Below are positions 18,415-27,795 of a stretch of 64,000 nucleotides of DNA, in pieces. A program made the position numbers and the translations under genes. The first letter of the stretch is position 1. Every line of letters starts with the position of its first letter. The DNA comes from Anaerolineaceae bacterium (lineage in GTDB: Bacteria > Chloroflexota > Anaerolineae > Aggregatilineales > Phototrophicaceae), in assembly GCA_016124855.1 (NCBI GenBank), contig WGMX01000008.1:186001-250000 (forward strand). Reading direction: 5' to 3'. The notes beneath the pieces are model-generated. The model searched no databases and was not told the origin of the DNA. It saw only the letters and a program-made list of their open reading frames with translations.

Positions 18415-19764
18415 ATGGCTGAGGAAGCAATCGAGCGATACCATAGTTTACTCAATGATCAGGTTGCTGCGGATACCAGCGCCGATTTATATACTCGACT
18501 AAAACCACAAGGTTTGTATTTTGGGGATCGTCCCCTAAGCACGGTTATCCGTCCGCATTTCTATTTACTTGAAGAATGGGAATACCTGAAACGCGAGACA
18601 GAAACCTTACTCAGTGCATTTTCGCGCTTACACGCTGCCTGTTTGACGGATCCATCCCTACGGGTGCAGCTTGACCTTGAACCCTATGAAGAAAATTTAT
18701 TCAGCCTAGATATTGGTGGGGCTGTACCGTGGACAACCTCGCGGTTGGACTCGTTTTTCATGAGTCAGGAGCGAAAGTTATATTTCGTAGAATATAACGC
18801 CGAAACGCCTGCCGGAATGGGTTATGAAGATGCCCTTTCGGAGTTATTTATGACTCTGGAACCAATGCAGCGCTTCATGAAATATTACGCTGTACAAAGT
18901 ATGCCAATGTGCGGCAAACTGCTGGCGGTTTTGATGCGCGGCTACCGCGAGTGGGGTGGCGTGGGCATTCCACAAGTCGCTATTGTAGATTGGGGACATG
19001 TTCCAACACTTAACGAGCATGAGATTATTCGGCGTTTCTTTGGAAGGCACGGCATTAAAGCGGTGCTGGCTGATCCGCGTAACATGGAATATAAGGACGG
19101 GAAATTGTGGATCGGTGACTTCCGAGTCGATCTCATTTACAAGCGGGTGCTATGCAGCGAACTCATTCATCAGATGGGCATGGAAAACCCGATTGTACAG
19201 GCCATCCGTGACCGGAAAGTATTCATGTCTAACTCCTTTAGCGCAAAGCTACTGGCGAAGAAAGCCAGCTTAGCTATGTTAAGTGACGAGCAGAATGCTC
19301 ATCTCTTTGATGACCAACAGCGCCATACAATTCACGCTCATATTCCATGGACGCGACGCGTGTCTGACCGAAAAACACAATACCGCGACAAATCAGTTGA
19401 CCTCCTTTCGTTTATTGCGGAGCATCGTGACCGTTTAGTGCTGAAACCAAACGATGAATACGGTGGCAAGGGCGTGATTATTGGCTGGGAAACATCAGCC
19501 GATGATTGGAACTCGGCGATCAAACAGGCGACTAACAATTCATACGTGGTTCAAGAAAAAGTACAGGTTATCTATAAGGATTTCCCGGCTTATATTGATG
19601 GGAAACTGAATATCAGTTCGCGATTTGTCGATGCTAATCCGTATGTGTTTGATGGACATACCGTTCACGGCTGCTTGACGCGATTGTCTTCTGTGGCGCT
19701 GCTCAATGTAACAGCAGGTGGAGGGTCGGTAGTGCCGACTTTCTTGCTGCAAAAACGGGCATAG
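18415..19764 (+). CDS. Circularly permuted ATP-grasp enzyme
   Basis: Protein of 449 aa with the order of ATP-grasp elements reversed: the metal-binding motif FVEYNAETPAGMGYED is N-terminal (about residue 125) and the ATP-binding strand with glycine-rich loop, LVLKPNDEYGGKGVIIG, is C-terminal (about residue 340). This is the arrangement of the glutathionylspermidine-synthetase-like and CP-ATP-grasp type 2 families, which form amide bonds to peptides or amines. The final segment (LTRLSSVALLNVTAGGGSVVPTFLL) matches their closing motif. It begins three bases after the upstream ligase and ends the operon. The acceptor is unknown; a transglutaminase or alpha-E partner, common elsewhere, is absent. 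Confidence 0.88.
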   Translation: MAEEAIERYHSLLNDQVAADTSADLYTRLKPQGLYFGDRPLSTVIRPHFYLLEEWEYLKRETETLLSAFSRLHAACLTDPSLRVQLDLEPYEENLFSLDIGGAVPWTTSRLDSFFMSQERKLYFVEYNAETPAGMGYEDALSELFMTLEPMQRFMKYYAVQSMPMCGKLLAVLMRGYREWGGVGIPQVAIVDWGHVPTLNEHEIIRRFFGRHGIKAVLADPRNMEYKDGKLWIGDFRVDLIYKRVLCSELIHQMGMENPIVQAIRDRKVFMSNSFSAKLLAKKASLAMLSDEQNAHLFDDQQRHTIHAHIPWTRRVSDRKTQYRDKSVDLLSFIAEHRDRLVLKPNDEYGGKGVIIGWETSADDWNSAIKQATNNSYVVQEKVQVIYKDFPAYIDGKLNISSRFVDANPYVFDGHTVHGCLTRLSSVALLNVTAGGGSVVPTFLLQKRA

Positions 19765-19847
19765 CAATTAGTTACAAGTGGCAAGTTTTAAGATACAAGT
19801 TAAAGCCTTTGCCGGTTAGGCTGCCTTTGATTCATAAACTGCAAAAT

Positions 19848-20208
19848 TTGCAATAACTCCGCTGAAATGAGAGGCGGGAAGCACGGAAGAAGCCGCTGAA
19901 TTGACATTTTGTATCGGCGGAATGCCCGGCTGATGGCGCTGAATTGGCACATATGCAGCGGATAGCTCCCGTAATGCCACCGCGTGGCAATTGTGGCATT
20001 TGAACAGCGGTGGTGAAGAAGCAAATCGCCGAAAATGCAAAGATGAAAAACTTAATGCACGGATTTTTAACACAGAGTCACGAGGACTCAAATGCACAGT
20101 GGATAACAAGGATTATCACCTTCTGATAGATTTGGGTGGTATCCTCAGTTTAGCAGAGAAGTAAATGCAATGGGTTACATTTTGGAAGAACATTTTGTAA
20201 CTGTTTGG
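19848..20208 (-). repeat. Dispersed non-coding repeat, copy B (inverted relative to copy A)
   Basis: Reverse-complement relative of 6816-7157, sitting like it between two convergent genes (stops at 19764 and 20278). The central hairpin TGCCAC-CGC-GTGGCA is at 19975-19989. Copy B has a short insertion near the CATCTTTGCATTTTCGGCG junction, and its two ends drift apart from copy A beyond 20208 and before 19848. The rest of the 513-base gap shows no gene, only short A/T-rich runs and, at 20260-20277, sequence leading into the kinase stop. Confidence 0.85.
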
Positions 20209-20277
20209 AGGGTTCGACTCTAACCAATTTAAGGGAGACGGCTCATTCAATTGGTTTATGGAGCGTATGTAAACGGT

Positions 20278-21201
20278 TTACGAGGTTGGTAAATTTAAAC
20301 CTAATTGATAAAGTGCCAAGATTGCGCCACCCATGTTAGGTGGATACAGCGGTTGGGGCAATGCAGGCAAAAAGAGCAGTTCGCACAATTTGAGGCTCAA
20401 GGGGTTGGCAAAGGACAGCAACCCACCTGAAAAAGCAACCGGAAGCGTTTCCATCTGAAGGCGGTAATGAACGGCACGAGCAGCGAGTGCAAGTTCTTCA
20501 GCCGCCCTAAGAACAATATCAGCCGCGACCACGTCACCATATTCAGCCTGCGCTAAAACGGTATTGGCAAAAGTCGCAATTTCTTTGGTACGGCTGACCT
20601 GAGTATGATAAAGCCATGGGACAATGGATTCTACACCGGGAAAGCCGAACTGTTCGAGTAGTAATTGGGTCAACGTCGTATGGCGACCCCGACCATCATC
20701 ATCTCGAACAGCCGCTTTCAGCCCTTCCATACCGATCCAGTAGCCGCTGCCTTCATCCCCTAAAAGATAACCGCGCGCACCAATGACCACATATTTCCCT
20801 GATGAACCCACACCACAGGCTAGACTACCCGTGCCGGAAAGCACAAGAATGCCTTTGTGTTGACCATGTGCACCGACTAACGCAATTTCGTGATCACTAC
20901 TCGGCGCAATTTTGGCATGAGGAACGACGCCAGAAAGCACTTCACGCAGCCACGCACGGGAGTGCGAGGCATCTGCGCCCGCGATTCCAATGCCGACGGC
21001 AGCAATATCATCGGTTGTAATGTGAGCGGCAGCGACAGCCGCGCGAACTGTTGACTGGATGGTTTGTTCGGCAACTGTTCGCCCAACCAAATTGGGGTTA
21101 GCCGTTGTACCATTCGCATCCCCGATTACTTGCAAATCAGGTGTGACAACTGAGACACGAATGGTGCTGCCGCCGCCATCGACACCGACAACATAAGTCA
21201 T
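20278..21201 (-). CDS. BadF/BadG-type ATPase, N-acetylglucosamine-kinase-like
   Basis: ASKHA-fold kinase of 307 aa. Phosphate 1 motif [15 protein letters not shown] is at the N-terminus, the phosphate 2 region is [12 protein letters not shown], and [25 protein letters not shown] matches bacterial and mammalian N-acetylglucosamine kinases. The adenosine motif ([10 protein letters not shown]) is near the C-terminus. The likely reaction is phosphorylation of an amino sugar in the cytosol. Its start overlaps the PotC-like permease stop by four bases, placing it at the end of the polyamine-type transport operon, an unexpected partner. Either it is functionally separate or the importer carries a sugar-like substrate. 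Confidence 0.85.
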   Translation of the reverse strand: MTYVVGVDGGGSTIRVSVVTPDLQVIGDANGTTANPNLVGRTVAEQTIQSTVRAAVAAAHITTDDIAAVGIGIAGADASHSRAWLREVLSGVVPHAKIAPSSDHEIALVGAHGQHKGILVLSGTGSLACGVGSSGKYVVIGARGYLLGDEGSGYWIGMEGLKAAVRDDDGRGRHTTLTQLLLEQFGFPGVESIVPWLYHTQVSRTKEIATFANTVLAQAEYGDVVAADIVLRAAEELALAARAVHYRLQMETLPVAFSGGLLSFANPLSLKLCELLFLPALPQPLYPPNMGGAILALYQLGLNLPTS

Positions 21202-22007
21202 TCGCGCGCCTCGTTGGTAAATCGATAGGCCAATAATATTGGAATAAAAGTGGCTGCAATGACAAACAAGGCCGCGACATTGGTCACCGGACGATCACGC
21301 GGACGAAACAACTGACCAAATATCCAGATGGGAAGGGTTTGCTGCTGTCCTGCAGTGAAGGTTGTTACGATGACTTCATCAAATGACAAGGCAAAGGCTA
21401 ACATGCCACCGGCTAAAAGCGCAGTCGCGATATTTGGCAAAATGACGTAACGAAAGGTTTGAAATGTGGATGCGCCCAAATCCATTGACGCTTCGATTTG
21501 TGAATAGTTAGTCCGGCGCAGTCGAGCGACGACATTGTTATAAACAGTAACGATACAAAATGTGGCGTGACCGATGACGATTGTCCAAAAGCTGAAGCTG
21601 ACTCCGGTGAGGCTAATGGCTGAACGGAGGGCGATACCAGTGACGATACCGGGCAGCGCGATGGGAAGAATCACCAGCAGGCTAATAGCTTCCCGACCGA
21701 AGAATTTACTGCGGTAGATGGCAAGGGAGAGCAAGGTTCCCATGATGATCGCCATCAAGGTTGCGACCAGTGCGACGGTGAATGACAGCCCCAGCGCATC
21801 TCGAAAATCGGTACGAGTCAGGATTTCGGAAAACCAGCGAGTAGTTAGTCCCGGCGGGGGGAAGGTAAATGCGGCTTCATCGGTCGTGAAAGCGTAGAGA
21901 ATAACAACCAGCAACGGAAGATGCAGGAATAAAAGTGCGCCGATAGCTGCCAACTTGAGGCCGATTGAGGCGCGGGGTGTGCCGTCATTGATGGTTTTAG
22001 AGCGCAT
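21198..22007 (-). CDS. Polyamine-type ABC transporter permease (PotC/YdcV-like)
   Basis: Inner-membrane permease of 269 aa with six predicted helices. The ATG at 22007 follows GGGGG by about six bases and is preferred over a TTG eight codons upstream. The family segment [13 protein letters not shown] and the cytoplasmic EAA loop ([19 protein letters not shown]) are present, then [10 protein letters not shown], a signature of PotC/YdcV proteins. It overlaps the PotB-like gene by 11 bases and the kinase gene by four. It should form the membrane channel with the PotB-like subunit. Confidence 0.92.
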   Translation of the reverse strand: MRSKTINDGTPRASIGLKLAAIGALLFLHLPLLVVILYAFTTDEAAFTFPPPGLTTRWFSEILTRTDFRDALGLSFTVALVATLMAIIMGTLLSLAIYRSKFFGREAISLLVILPIALPGIVTGIALRSAISLTGVSFSFWTIVIGHATFCIVTVYNNVVARLRRTNYSQIEASMDLGASTFQTFRYVILPNIATALLAGGMLAFALSFDEVIVTTFTAGQQQTLPIWIFGQLFRPRDRPVTNVAALFVIAATFIPILLAYRFTNEARE

Positions 22008-22941
22008 CAAAAGCCCCCTGCTGACGAGCAATCAATAAATATATCGCCATTATGACAATGGGAACCACCGTGAATGCCGCAGCTAACGGAATATTTCCGG
22101 CTGTACCTTGCTGCACAAAAACCACCTGTCCGATGAAAAAGGTCGAGTTGCCTACCACGCCGGGGATAATATAATCACCGAGCGTGAGGGAAAAAGTGAA
22201 AATTGAGCCTGCGACAACTCCCGGCCATGCTAAAGGCAAAATGACATGCCGAAATGTATAGCCGGGCGGCGCGCCCAAATCGCTAGAGGCTTCAATTACG
22301 GATTTAGGAACCCGTTCCAAAGCAGCATTAATCGGCAAGATCATATAGGGAATCCAAATGTAGACGAAAACAATGAACGTCCCTAACATGGAAAAAGAGA
22401 GTGAGGAACCGCCAACACCGGGAATATTCAATATCGCTTGCAAGACGCCGCCCAAGCCACATAAATTTAGGAGCCACGTCAACGGGCCTTCTTGCGATAG
22501 GATAATTTTCCATGTGTAAACACGGACGATATAGCTTGACCACAACGGCAGCAAAATCGCCAAGTAAAGCAGCGCATGAATTCGTTTTCGAGCATAGCGC
22601 GCCATGTAGTACGCCAGCGGAAAAGCAATGAGCGCCGACGCTATCGTCACAACAGCGGCCATCAGCACCGTTCGTCCAATCACATCCAGATTAGCGGGTG
22701 TAAACAACTGCTTTTGATAGGTTTGAAGACCAAATTGACGAACAATGCGTCCGGTAAAGCCATCAAGACGAAAAAAACTCTGCGTCAACAAGGCCGCTAA
22801 CGAACCGATATAAAACACACCTAGCCATAACAACGGCAAAATCAACAAGGCGATCAACGACAAGTTCGGATGACGGAAGAAAAAGGCTCCGAAACGACGC
22901 AAAAATGGTGGTCTAGGGTTGGTGCCAGAATGACTGGTCAT
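21997..22941 (-). CDS. Polyamine-type ABC transporter permease (PotB/YdcU-like)
   Basis: Inner-membrane permease of 314 aa. After a basic cytoplasmic N-terminus there are six helices; the EAA loop reads [20 protein letters not shown] and is followed by [14 protein letters not shown], typical of PotB. The large periplasmic-side loop after helix 1 contains [14 protein letters not shown]. It starts five bases after the ATPase stop in the order ATPase, PotB, PotC, as in the E. coli ydcSTUV operon. Specificity for putrescine or spermidine is suggested by gene order and the aldehyde dehydrogenase, not by residues in this subunit. Confidence 0.92.
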   Translation of the reverse strand: MTSHSGTNPRPPFLRRFGAFFFRHPNLSLIALLILPLLWLGVFYIGSLAALLTQSFFRLDGFTGRIVRQFGLQTYQKQLFTPANLDVIGRTVLMAAVVTIASALIAFPLAYYMARYARKRIHALLYLAILLPLWSSYIVRVYTWKIILSQEGPLTWLLNLCGLGGVLQAILNIPGVGGSSLSFSMLGTFIVFVYIWIPYMILPINAALERVPKSVIEASSDLGAPPGYTFRHVILPLAWPGVVAGSIFTFSLTLGDYIIPGVVGNSTFFIGQVVFVQQGTAGNIPLAAAFTVVPIVIMAIYLLIARQQGAFDAL

Positions 22942-22946
22942 GAGGG

Positions 22947-23993
22947 TTACGCTCCAACCAAGGAACGATTATTCGACTTGCTCCACACCAACTGTACCCG
23001 ATTGCCACGTGCAGACAGCACATCCATTGAGGTAACTTCCAGATTTTGCTGGATAACAGTTAAATCTCCACCGCCTTCGATTTCAACTAAATAGCGGGTA
23101 TACATCCCAAGATACACAACATCCCGAATCGTGCCAACGATGCTGCACATATCTTCGCCAACGTATTTATTGAGATCGGTGATGAATATCTTTTCAGGAC
23201 GAATAGAAAAGGTCTGAGATGAACCTGTGAGACGTTCGGCAGCCGCACCGCTGATGAGATTGGATGTCCCAACAAAGCCAGCGACAAAGCCGGTAGTCGG
23301 GCGCTCGTAAACGTCGGCAGGCGTTCCGATTTGCTCGATTTTGCCGAGGTTGAAGACGGCTAAACGGTCACTCATGGTCAGCGCCTCTTCTTGATCATGA
23401 GTGACAAAAATGAAGGTAATACCAACCTGCTGCTGTATGGCTTTGAGTTCAATCTGCATTTGCTGACGCAGTTTGAGGTCGAGCGCGCCAAGGGGTTCAT
23501 CAAGCAGCAAGACACGTGGGTGATTGACCAAAGCGCGGGCTAAAGCTACCCGCTGACGCTGGCCACCGGAAAGCTGCGATGGCTTCCGTTTTTCGAGACC
23601 GGGCAAACGCACCATTTCCAACATTTCGGTGACCCGTTTATTGATTTCGACTTTAGGCACTTTTTTAATCATGAGGCCATAGGCGACGTTTTGCCCAACA
23701 GTCATATGCGGAAAGAGCGCGTAGTCTTGAAAGACCGTGTTTACGTCGCGCTCGAAAGGTGGCACGCCGGCCATTTCCTGACCGTGTAAGAGGATGCTGC
23801 CGGAAGTTGGCTGCTCAAACCCTGCGATGAGGCGCAAACAGGTGGTCTTGCCCGACCCCGAAGGGCCGAGCAACGAGAAAAACTCACCGTCATAGATATC
23901 GAGATTGAGGTGATCGACAGCCTTCACATCACCAAAATGGCGGCTGACATCCATCATGCGGATGGCAATTGAGGCTGAGGGTTGTGCGCTCAT
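22947..23993 (-). CDS. Polyamine-type ABC transporter ATP-binding protein (PotA/YdcT-like)
   Basis: ATPase of 348 aa with Walker A GPSGSGKTT, signature LSGGQRQRVALARAL, Walker B VLLLDEPLGALD and switch FVTHDQEEAL. The C-terminal 110 residues form the TOBE regulatory domain (FSIRPEKIFI). Length and the Q-loop VFQDYALFPHMTV fit PotA-type importers. It starts two bases after the aldehyde dehydrogenase stop and five before the PotB-like gene, so the enzyme and transporter are made from one message. Confidence 0.94.
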   Translation of the reverse strand: MSAQPSASIAIRMMDVSRHFGDVKAVDHLNLDIYDGEFFSLLGPSGSGKTTCLRLIAGFEQPTSGSILLHGQEMAGVPPFERDVNTVFQDYALFPHMTVGQNVAYGLMIKKVPKVEINKRVTEMLEMVRLPGLEKRKPSQLSGGQRQRVALARALVNHPRVLLLDEPLGALDLKLRQQMQIELKAIQQQVGITFIFVTHDQEEALTMSDRLAVFNLGKIEQIGTPADVYERPTTGFVAGFVGTSNLISGAAAERLTGSSQTFSIRPEKIFITDLNKYVGEDMCSIVGTIRDVVYLGMYTRYLVEIEGGGDLTVIQQNLEVTSMDVLSARGNRVQLVWSKSNNRSLVGA

Positions 23994-23995
23994 AG

Positions 23996-25438
23996 TTAGC
24001 CGTTCTTTATCATGACGTGCTTGGTAATCTTATAGTCGGAAACAGCTTCGGCAGAAAGATCTTTGCCGACACCGGACTGTTTGAATCCGCCATGGGGTGT
24101 TTCTGAGGCCAACGGAATGTGATCGTTTACCCAGACTGTGCCAAATTCCAGTTGAGCGGCAACACGCATGGCGCGGCCCACATCGCTCGTCCAGACAGAG
24201 GCAGCGAGGCCATAACTAACATCATTGCCGAGAGCAATCGCTTGAGCTTCATCGTCGAAAGTGCTAATGGTGATGACCGGTCCGAAGACTTCACTCTGGA
24301 TGATCTCAGCTTTTTGGTCAGCGTCAGCAATGACTGTCGGTTCGAAGAAGTAACCACTGCCAAAATCTTTGGGGATGCTGCCGCCTGTGAGGACTTTAGC
24401 ACCGTTGGCTTTGGCGCGATCTACAAAGCCTTGTACGCGCTCACGCTGAACGCCTGAAATCAACGGCCCCATTTGCACACCGTCGTCATAAGGCAAGCCG
24501 ATTTTGACAGCACGCATCGATTCGACAATGGCTTCGGTGGCTTGATTGACACGACTCTTTTCGACATAAATGCGGGTGGCAGCGGTGCAGTCCTGACCTG
24601 TGTTGACGGTACTGGTAAAAGCAGCCACGCCGGAAATAGCATCAATATCAACATCATCAAAAACGATGAAAGGCGCTTTACCACCCAGTTCCAGATGAAC
24701 CCGCTTAAGGGTATCGGCAGCGGTTTTCATGATCTTTTTGCCTGTACCGACTGAACCGGTAAGGCTGACCATGCGAACATCAGGATGTTCAACAAGTGCC
24801 TGCCCCGCGTCATTACCACCGCTGATAATGTTGACCACGCCATCGGGGATTCCGGCTTCGGCGATCAATTCACCGAGCATGAGTGTGGTAAGGGGCGTGG
24901 TTGGCGCAGGTTTGAGGATAATGGTGCAGCCGGCAGCCAGCGCGGGGCCAATCTTCCAAATCGCCATAAGCAGCGGATAGTTCCAAGGGGCAATTTGTGC
25001 GACAACGCCTACCGGTTCACGACGATATATCGAAGTGTAGCCTTTGGCATATTCACCTGCTGAGTAACCATGTGTATCCCGGGCGGCTGCCGCAAAGAAA
25101 CGCAGATTATCCACGCCAAAGGGCAAATCACCACCGAGACTAACGAGCTGATAGGGTTTACCGGTGTTCTCTGATTCGACTTTGGCAAATTTTTCTTTAT
25201 TCGCGTCCAGCAAATCAGCGAGTTTCCATATTGCGAGTGAGCGTTCGCCGGGTGTTAATTTTGACCAGCGTCCATCATAAAAAGCAGTATGTGCCGCTTT
25301 GACAGCCGCATCAACATCGGCACGGCTGGCATCTACCACTTCATCCAGTTTTTGGTTGTTGGCGGGATTTTCAATCGACATCATTTGACCGCCGTTACTA
25401 TCCGCCCAGCGACCATCAATCCAGAGTTTATAAGCCAT
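23996..25438 (-). CDS. Aldehyde dehydrogenase, aminobutyraldehyde/betaine-aldehyde type
   Basis: NAD(P)-dependent enzyme of 480 aa. The start at 25438 has GAGG eight bases upstream; the longer frame to 25480 has none. The oxyanion Asn is in APWNYPLL, the NAD-binding Lys in LKPAPTTPL, the catalytic Glu in LELGGKAPF and the catalytic Cys in NTGQDCTAATR. These and the DDVDIDAISG segment are close to gamma-aminobutyraldehyde dehydrogenase (PatD/YdcW) and betaine aldehyde dehydrogenase. Set inside a polyamine-type import operon, it probably oxidises the aldehyde made from imported putrescine to GABA. The transaminase or oxidase that would produce the aldehyde is not in the window. Confidence 0.9.
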   Translation of the reverse strand: MAYKLWIDGRWADSNGGQMMSIENPANNQKLDEVVDASRADVDAAVKAAHTAFYDGRWSKLTPGERSLAIWKLADLLDANKEKFAKVESENTGKPYQLVSLGGDLPFGVDNLRFFAAAARDTHGYSAGEYAKGYTSIYRREPVGVVAQIAPWNYPLLMAIWKIGPALAAGCTIILKPAPTTPLTTLMLGELIAEAGIPDGVVNIISGGNDAGQALVEHPDVRMVSLTGSVGTGKKIMKTAADTLKRVHLELGGKAPFIVFDDVDIDAISGVAAFTSTVNTGQDCTAATRIYVEKSRVNQATEAIVESMRAVKIGLPYDDGVQMGPLISGVQRERVQGFVDRAKANGAKVLTGGSIPKDFGSGYFFEPTVIADADQKAEIIQSEVFGPVITISTFDDEAQAIALGNDVSYGLAASVWTSDVGRAMRVAAQLEFGTVWVNDHIPLASETPHGGFKQSGVGKDLSAEAVSDYKITKHVMIKNG

Positions 25439-25538
25439 AGTGATCCTCGTAAAAGGTGCATTTATGAAAGGACGCTGCACCCATTTCGAGCGCCAGCGTC
25501 CTCAAAAAATCAATCATCACGGTTAAGAGAACCGCTGC

Positions 25539-26726
25539 TTATCTTCCGCCAATAATGGCAATGTAGTTGGTCGCCCAATCTGAATAGGGAATGCAAACAT
25601 CACCACGATCATCACCACAAGCGGCGACAGGAGTCTTCCAGAATTTAATCTTCTCAAAATTGTCGAAGCCATTGATGGCGCAGCCTTCGTCGGTCAACAG
25701 TTCATTGCCTGTACAAGCGGCGGGAACAGTGGGAACAGAACCGAACCAAGCAGCAACATCGCCCTGTACCTTCGGATCAATCGAATGCTCAATCCATTTG
25801 TAGGCGCAGTTTGGATGCGGTGCATCAACATGCATCATGGTGGTATCCGCCCAACCGGTCGCACCTTCTTCGGGGATGGTGCTAGCAATCGGCTGCTTGT
25901 CGAATTGAAGCACATTCACCTGATACGGCCACGAACCCGAAGCGACAATACCTTCACTGGTGAAATCGGTAATCTGGGCAGTCGCGTCATGCCAGTAACG
26001 GGCAACAATGGTGCGTTGAGTACGCAGCAGCTCCATGACAGCGTCGAATTGTTTCTGGTCGAGTTCGTAGGGGTCTGTGATGCCCAATTCGGGATTTTTG
26101 GTCATGAGGTATAAAGCGGCATCAGCAATATAGATGGGACCGTCATACGCCTGAACACGGCCCTTGTTCGATTTCCCGTCGGGCAGCGTTTGCTCATTGA
26201 ACACGACATCCCAGCTCTTGGGAGCATCTTTAAAAGTATCAGTGTTATACATGAGAACGTTTGGCCCCCATTGATAAGGAACGCCATAATGTTCGGGTGT
26301 CCCGTCGCCGTCTTTGTCGACGGTGTACCAAGGTGCATTTTGCAGGCGTTCATCAATATTCTTCCAACTGGGGATCAAATCGAGGTTAATGGGTTGTACA
26401 CGATCACCATAAACCAGACGAAGACTGGCATCACCGGAAGCGGTAACGAGGTCGAATACGCCTTCATTCATCAGCGAGACCATTTCGTCAGAGGTGGCAG
26501 CGACTTTGACATTGACCTTACAACCTGTTTCGGCTTCAAAGCCTGTAACCCAATCGTAGGCTTTATCCGTTTCACCACGTTCGATATAACCGACCCACGC
26601 GATAATATCCAGCGCACCTTCACCTTCACCGACTTCGGTTTTCATAGTGCCCTGCGCAACGGTTGCGTGAACACCCAAAAGCATGACCAAGGTTATAGCT
26701 AAGAACAAAACCAGAAGTTTACGCAT
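25539..26726 (-). CDS. Extracellular solute-binding protein, polyamine type (PotD/YdcS-like)
   Basis: Secreted binding protein of 395 aa with a signal peptide (MRKLL, a hydrophobic core to about residue 23, then VAQG). The mature part is a PotD-like two-lobed receptor: LDIIAWVGYIERG, NVKVAATSDEMVSLM and the closing IPYSDWATNY. No lipobox cysteine is seen, so how it stays at the cell surface is unclear. A strong promoter and GGGG ribosome site precede it. It is first in the transport operon, ahead of the aldehyde dehydrogenase. Ligand identity is inferred as a polyamine or related amine. Confidence 0.92.
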   Translation of the reverse strand: MRKLLVLFLAITLVMLLGVHATVAQGTMKTEVGEGEGALDIIAWVGYIERGETDKAYDWVTGFEAETGCKVNVKVAATSDEMVSLMNEGVFDLVTASGDASLRLVYGDRVQPINLDLIPSWKNIDERLQNAPWYTVDKDGDGTPEHYGVPYQWGPNVLMYNTDTFKDAPKSWDVVFNEQTLPDGKSNKGRVQAYDGPIYIADAALYLMTKNPELGITDPYELDQKQFDAVMELLRTQRTIVARYWHDATAQITDFTSEGIVASGSWPYQVNVLQFDKQPIASTIPEEGATGWADTTMMHVDAPHPNCAYKWIEHSIDPKVQGDVAAWFGSVPTVPAACTGNELLTDEGCAINGFDNFEKIKFWKTPVAACGDDRGDVCIPYSDWATNYIAIIGGR

Positions 26727-26770
26727 ATTGCTCCCCTTTTCTCAAATAAACAAAACAAACTCGAAACGAG

Positions 26771-26799
26771 ATTATAACCAGTCTTTAATATTGTCTCAA
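26771..26799 (-). promoter_or_regulatory. Sigma70 promoter of the polyamine-type import operon
   Basis: On the minus strand, TTGAGA (26799-26794), a 17-base spacer and TATAAT (26776-26771), about 45 bases before the ATG of the binding protein. Confidence 0.7.
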
Positions 26800-26813
26800 G
26801 CAAAGTCAAAAGC

Positions 26814-27791
26814 TTATTTCAAAGCATCTGATGATAATCGTCCATCCTCTAATGCTTGTTTGAAAATGCTAATGGTTTCAGCTACGCCATAAGTCAATGG
26901 TGTGTAAGGTAACCTTCCAAGCACGTCTACCAATGAGGAGTCGTCCATATCTTCGGGAAATGGCAGCGGCTTATCATCAAAGGTGATCTGCCCTGATAGG
27001 TTTGGTTCGGCAGCTTCAATAGCCGACACAATTTCGGTCATACGAACGACACTGCCGCGAAGGTTAAAAACATCTGCTCCTTGAAAATCTGCACGAGCGG
27101 CTTGAATAAAGACCTTCGCCACATCATCAGTATATTGATAGGCTGAACGTCCACCAAAAGGAATGTGATAAGGCTTTCCTAAGGCCGCAGCCATCATAGC
27201 TTTGGTGGGCAAAGAGGTCATGCCTTGATCGCGCCCCGGTCCATAGACAATATAGGGACGTAACCCAATACTCGAGATGTCGTCATCAAGCCAATACACG
27301 CGGGCGGTTCCCTCATTGGCCTGTTTGTAAACGCCGTAATGACTACGCGGCTTGGGTGTGGCATCATGTGATAAAACAGTTTCAGGATATTCTTCGCTCA
27401 GGCCATAAACGGCGATGCTGCTGGCGTAGCTAAGGTGTTTTACTCCGACGCGCTTGGCAGCTTCAAATATATTGACTGTGCCCACAACATTGACACGCGC
27501 TCCCAAAGACGGATCCGCTTTGCAAAACGGAACTTGCAAGCCCGCCAGATGAACAATATGAGTCGTTTCAGCCTCAGTCATCGACCGTTCGATCAGATTC
27601 AAGTCGGTGACATCACCCGCGACAAAACGCACATGCGCCAGTTCATCAGCAGTCAAAATCAAACGCAAACGGTGTGGATCCGTGCCAAGATCGAAAACGG
27701 TTACGTCCATACCTTCATGTACGAGGTTTCGAACGACCCACGCGCCGATACAACCGAGCGCCCCGGTTACAAAGAAACTCTGTTTTGGCAT
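26814..27791 (-). CDS. NAD-dependent epimerase/dehydratase (extended SDR)
   Basis: Extended short-chain dehydrogenase of 325 aa. The ATG at 27791 is four bases after the pyrF stop; the frame can be extended upstream but would overlap pyrF and lose the N-terminal nucleotide motif position. FVTGALGCIGAWVVRNL gives the Rossmann glycine motif, and YGVYK supplies the catalytic Tyr and Lys. VTDLNLIERSM marks the adenine-pocket Asp. It resembles nucleoside-diphosphate-sugar epimerases, but substrate residues cannot be assigned. It is probably co-transcribed with pyrF. Confidence 0.9.
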   Translation of the reverse strand: MPKQSFFVTGALGCIGAWVVRNLVHEGMDVTVFDLGTDPHRLRLILTADELAHVRFVAGDVTDLNLIERSMTEAETTHIVHLAGLQVPFCKADPSLGARVNVVGTVNIFEAAKRVGVKHLSYASSIAVYGLSEEYPETVLSHDATPKPRSHYGVYKQANEGTARVYWLDDDISSIGLRPYIVYGPGRDQGMTSLPTKAMMAAALGKPYHIPFGGRSAYQYTDDVAKVFIQAARADFQGADVFNLRGSVVRMTEIVSAIEAAEPNLSGQITFDDKPLPFPEDMDDSSLVDVLGRLPYTPLTYGVAETISIFKQALEDGRLSSDALK

Positions 27792-27795
27792 CAGC

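Noticed and set aside
14138..19764. Graspetide (microviridin-type) cluster
   Set aside because: No precursor peptide was found in the gaps and the CP-ATP-grasp enzyme is of another family.
6816..20208. Composite transposon
   Set aside because: No transposase or target duplication could be seen at the repeat ends.
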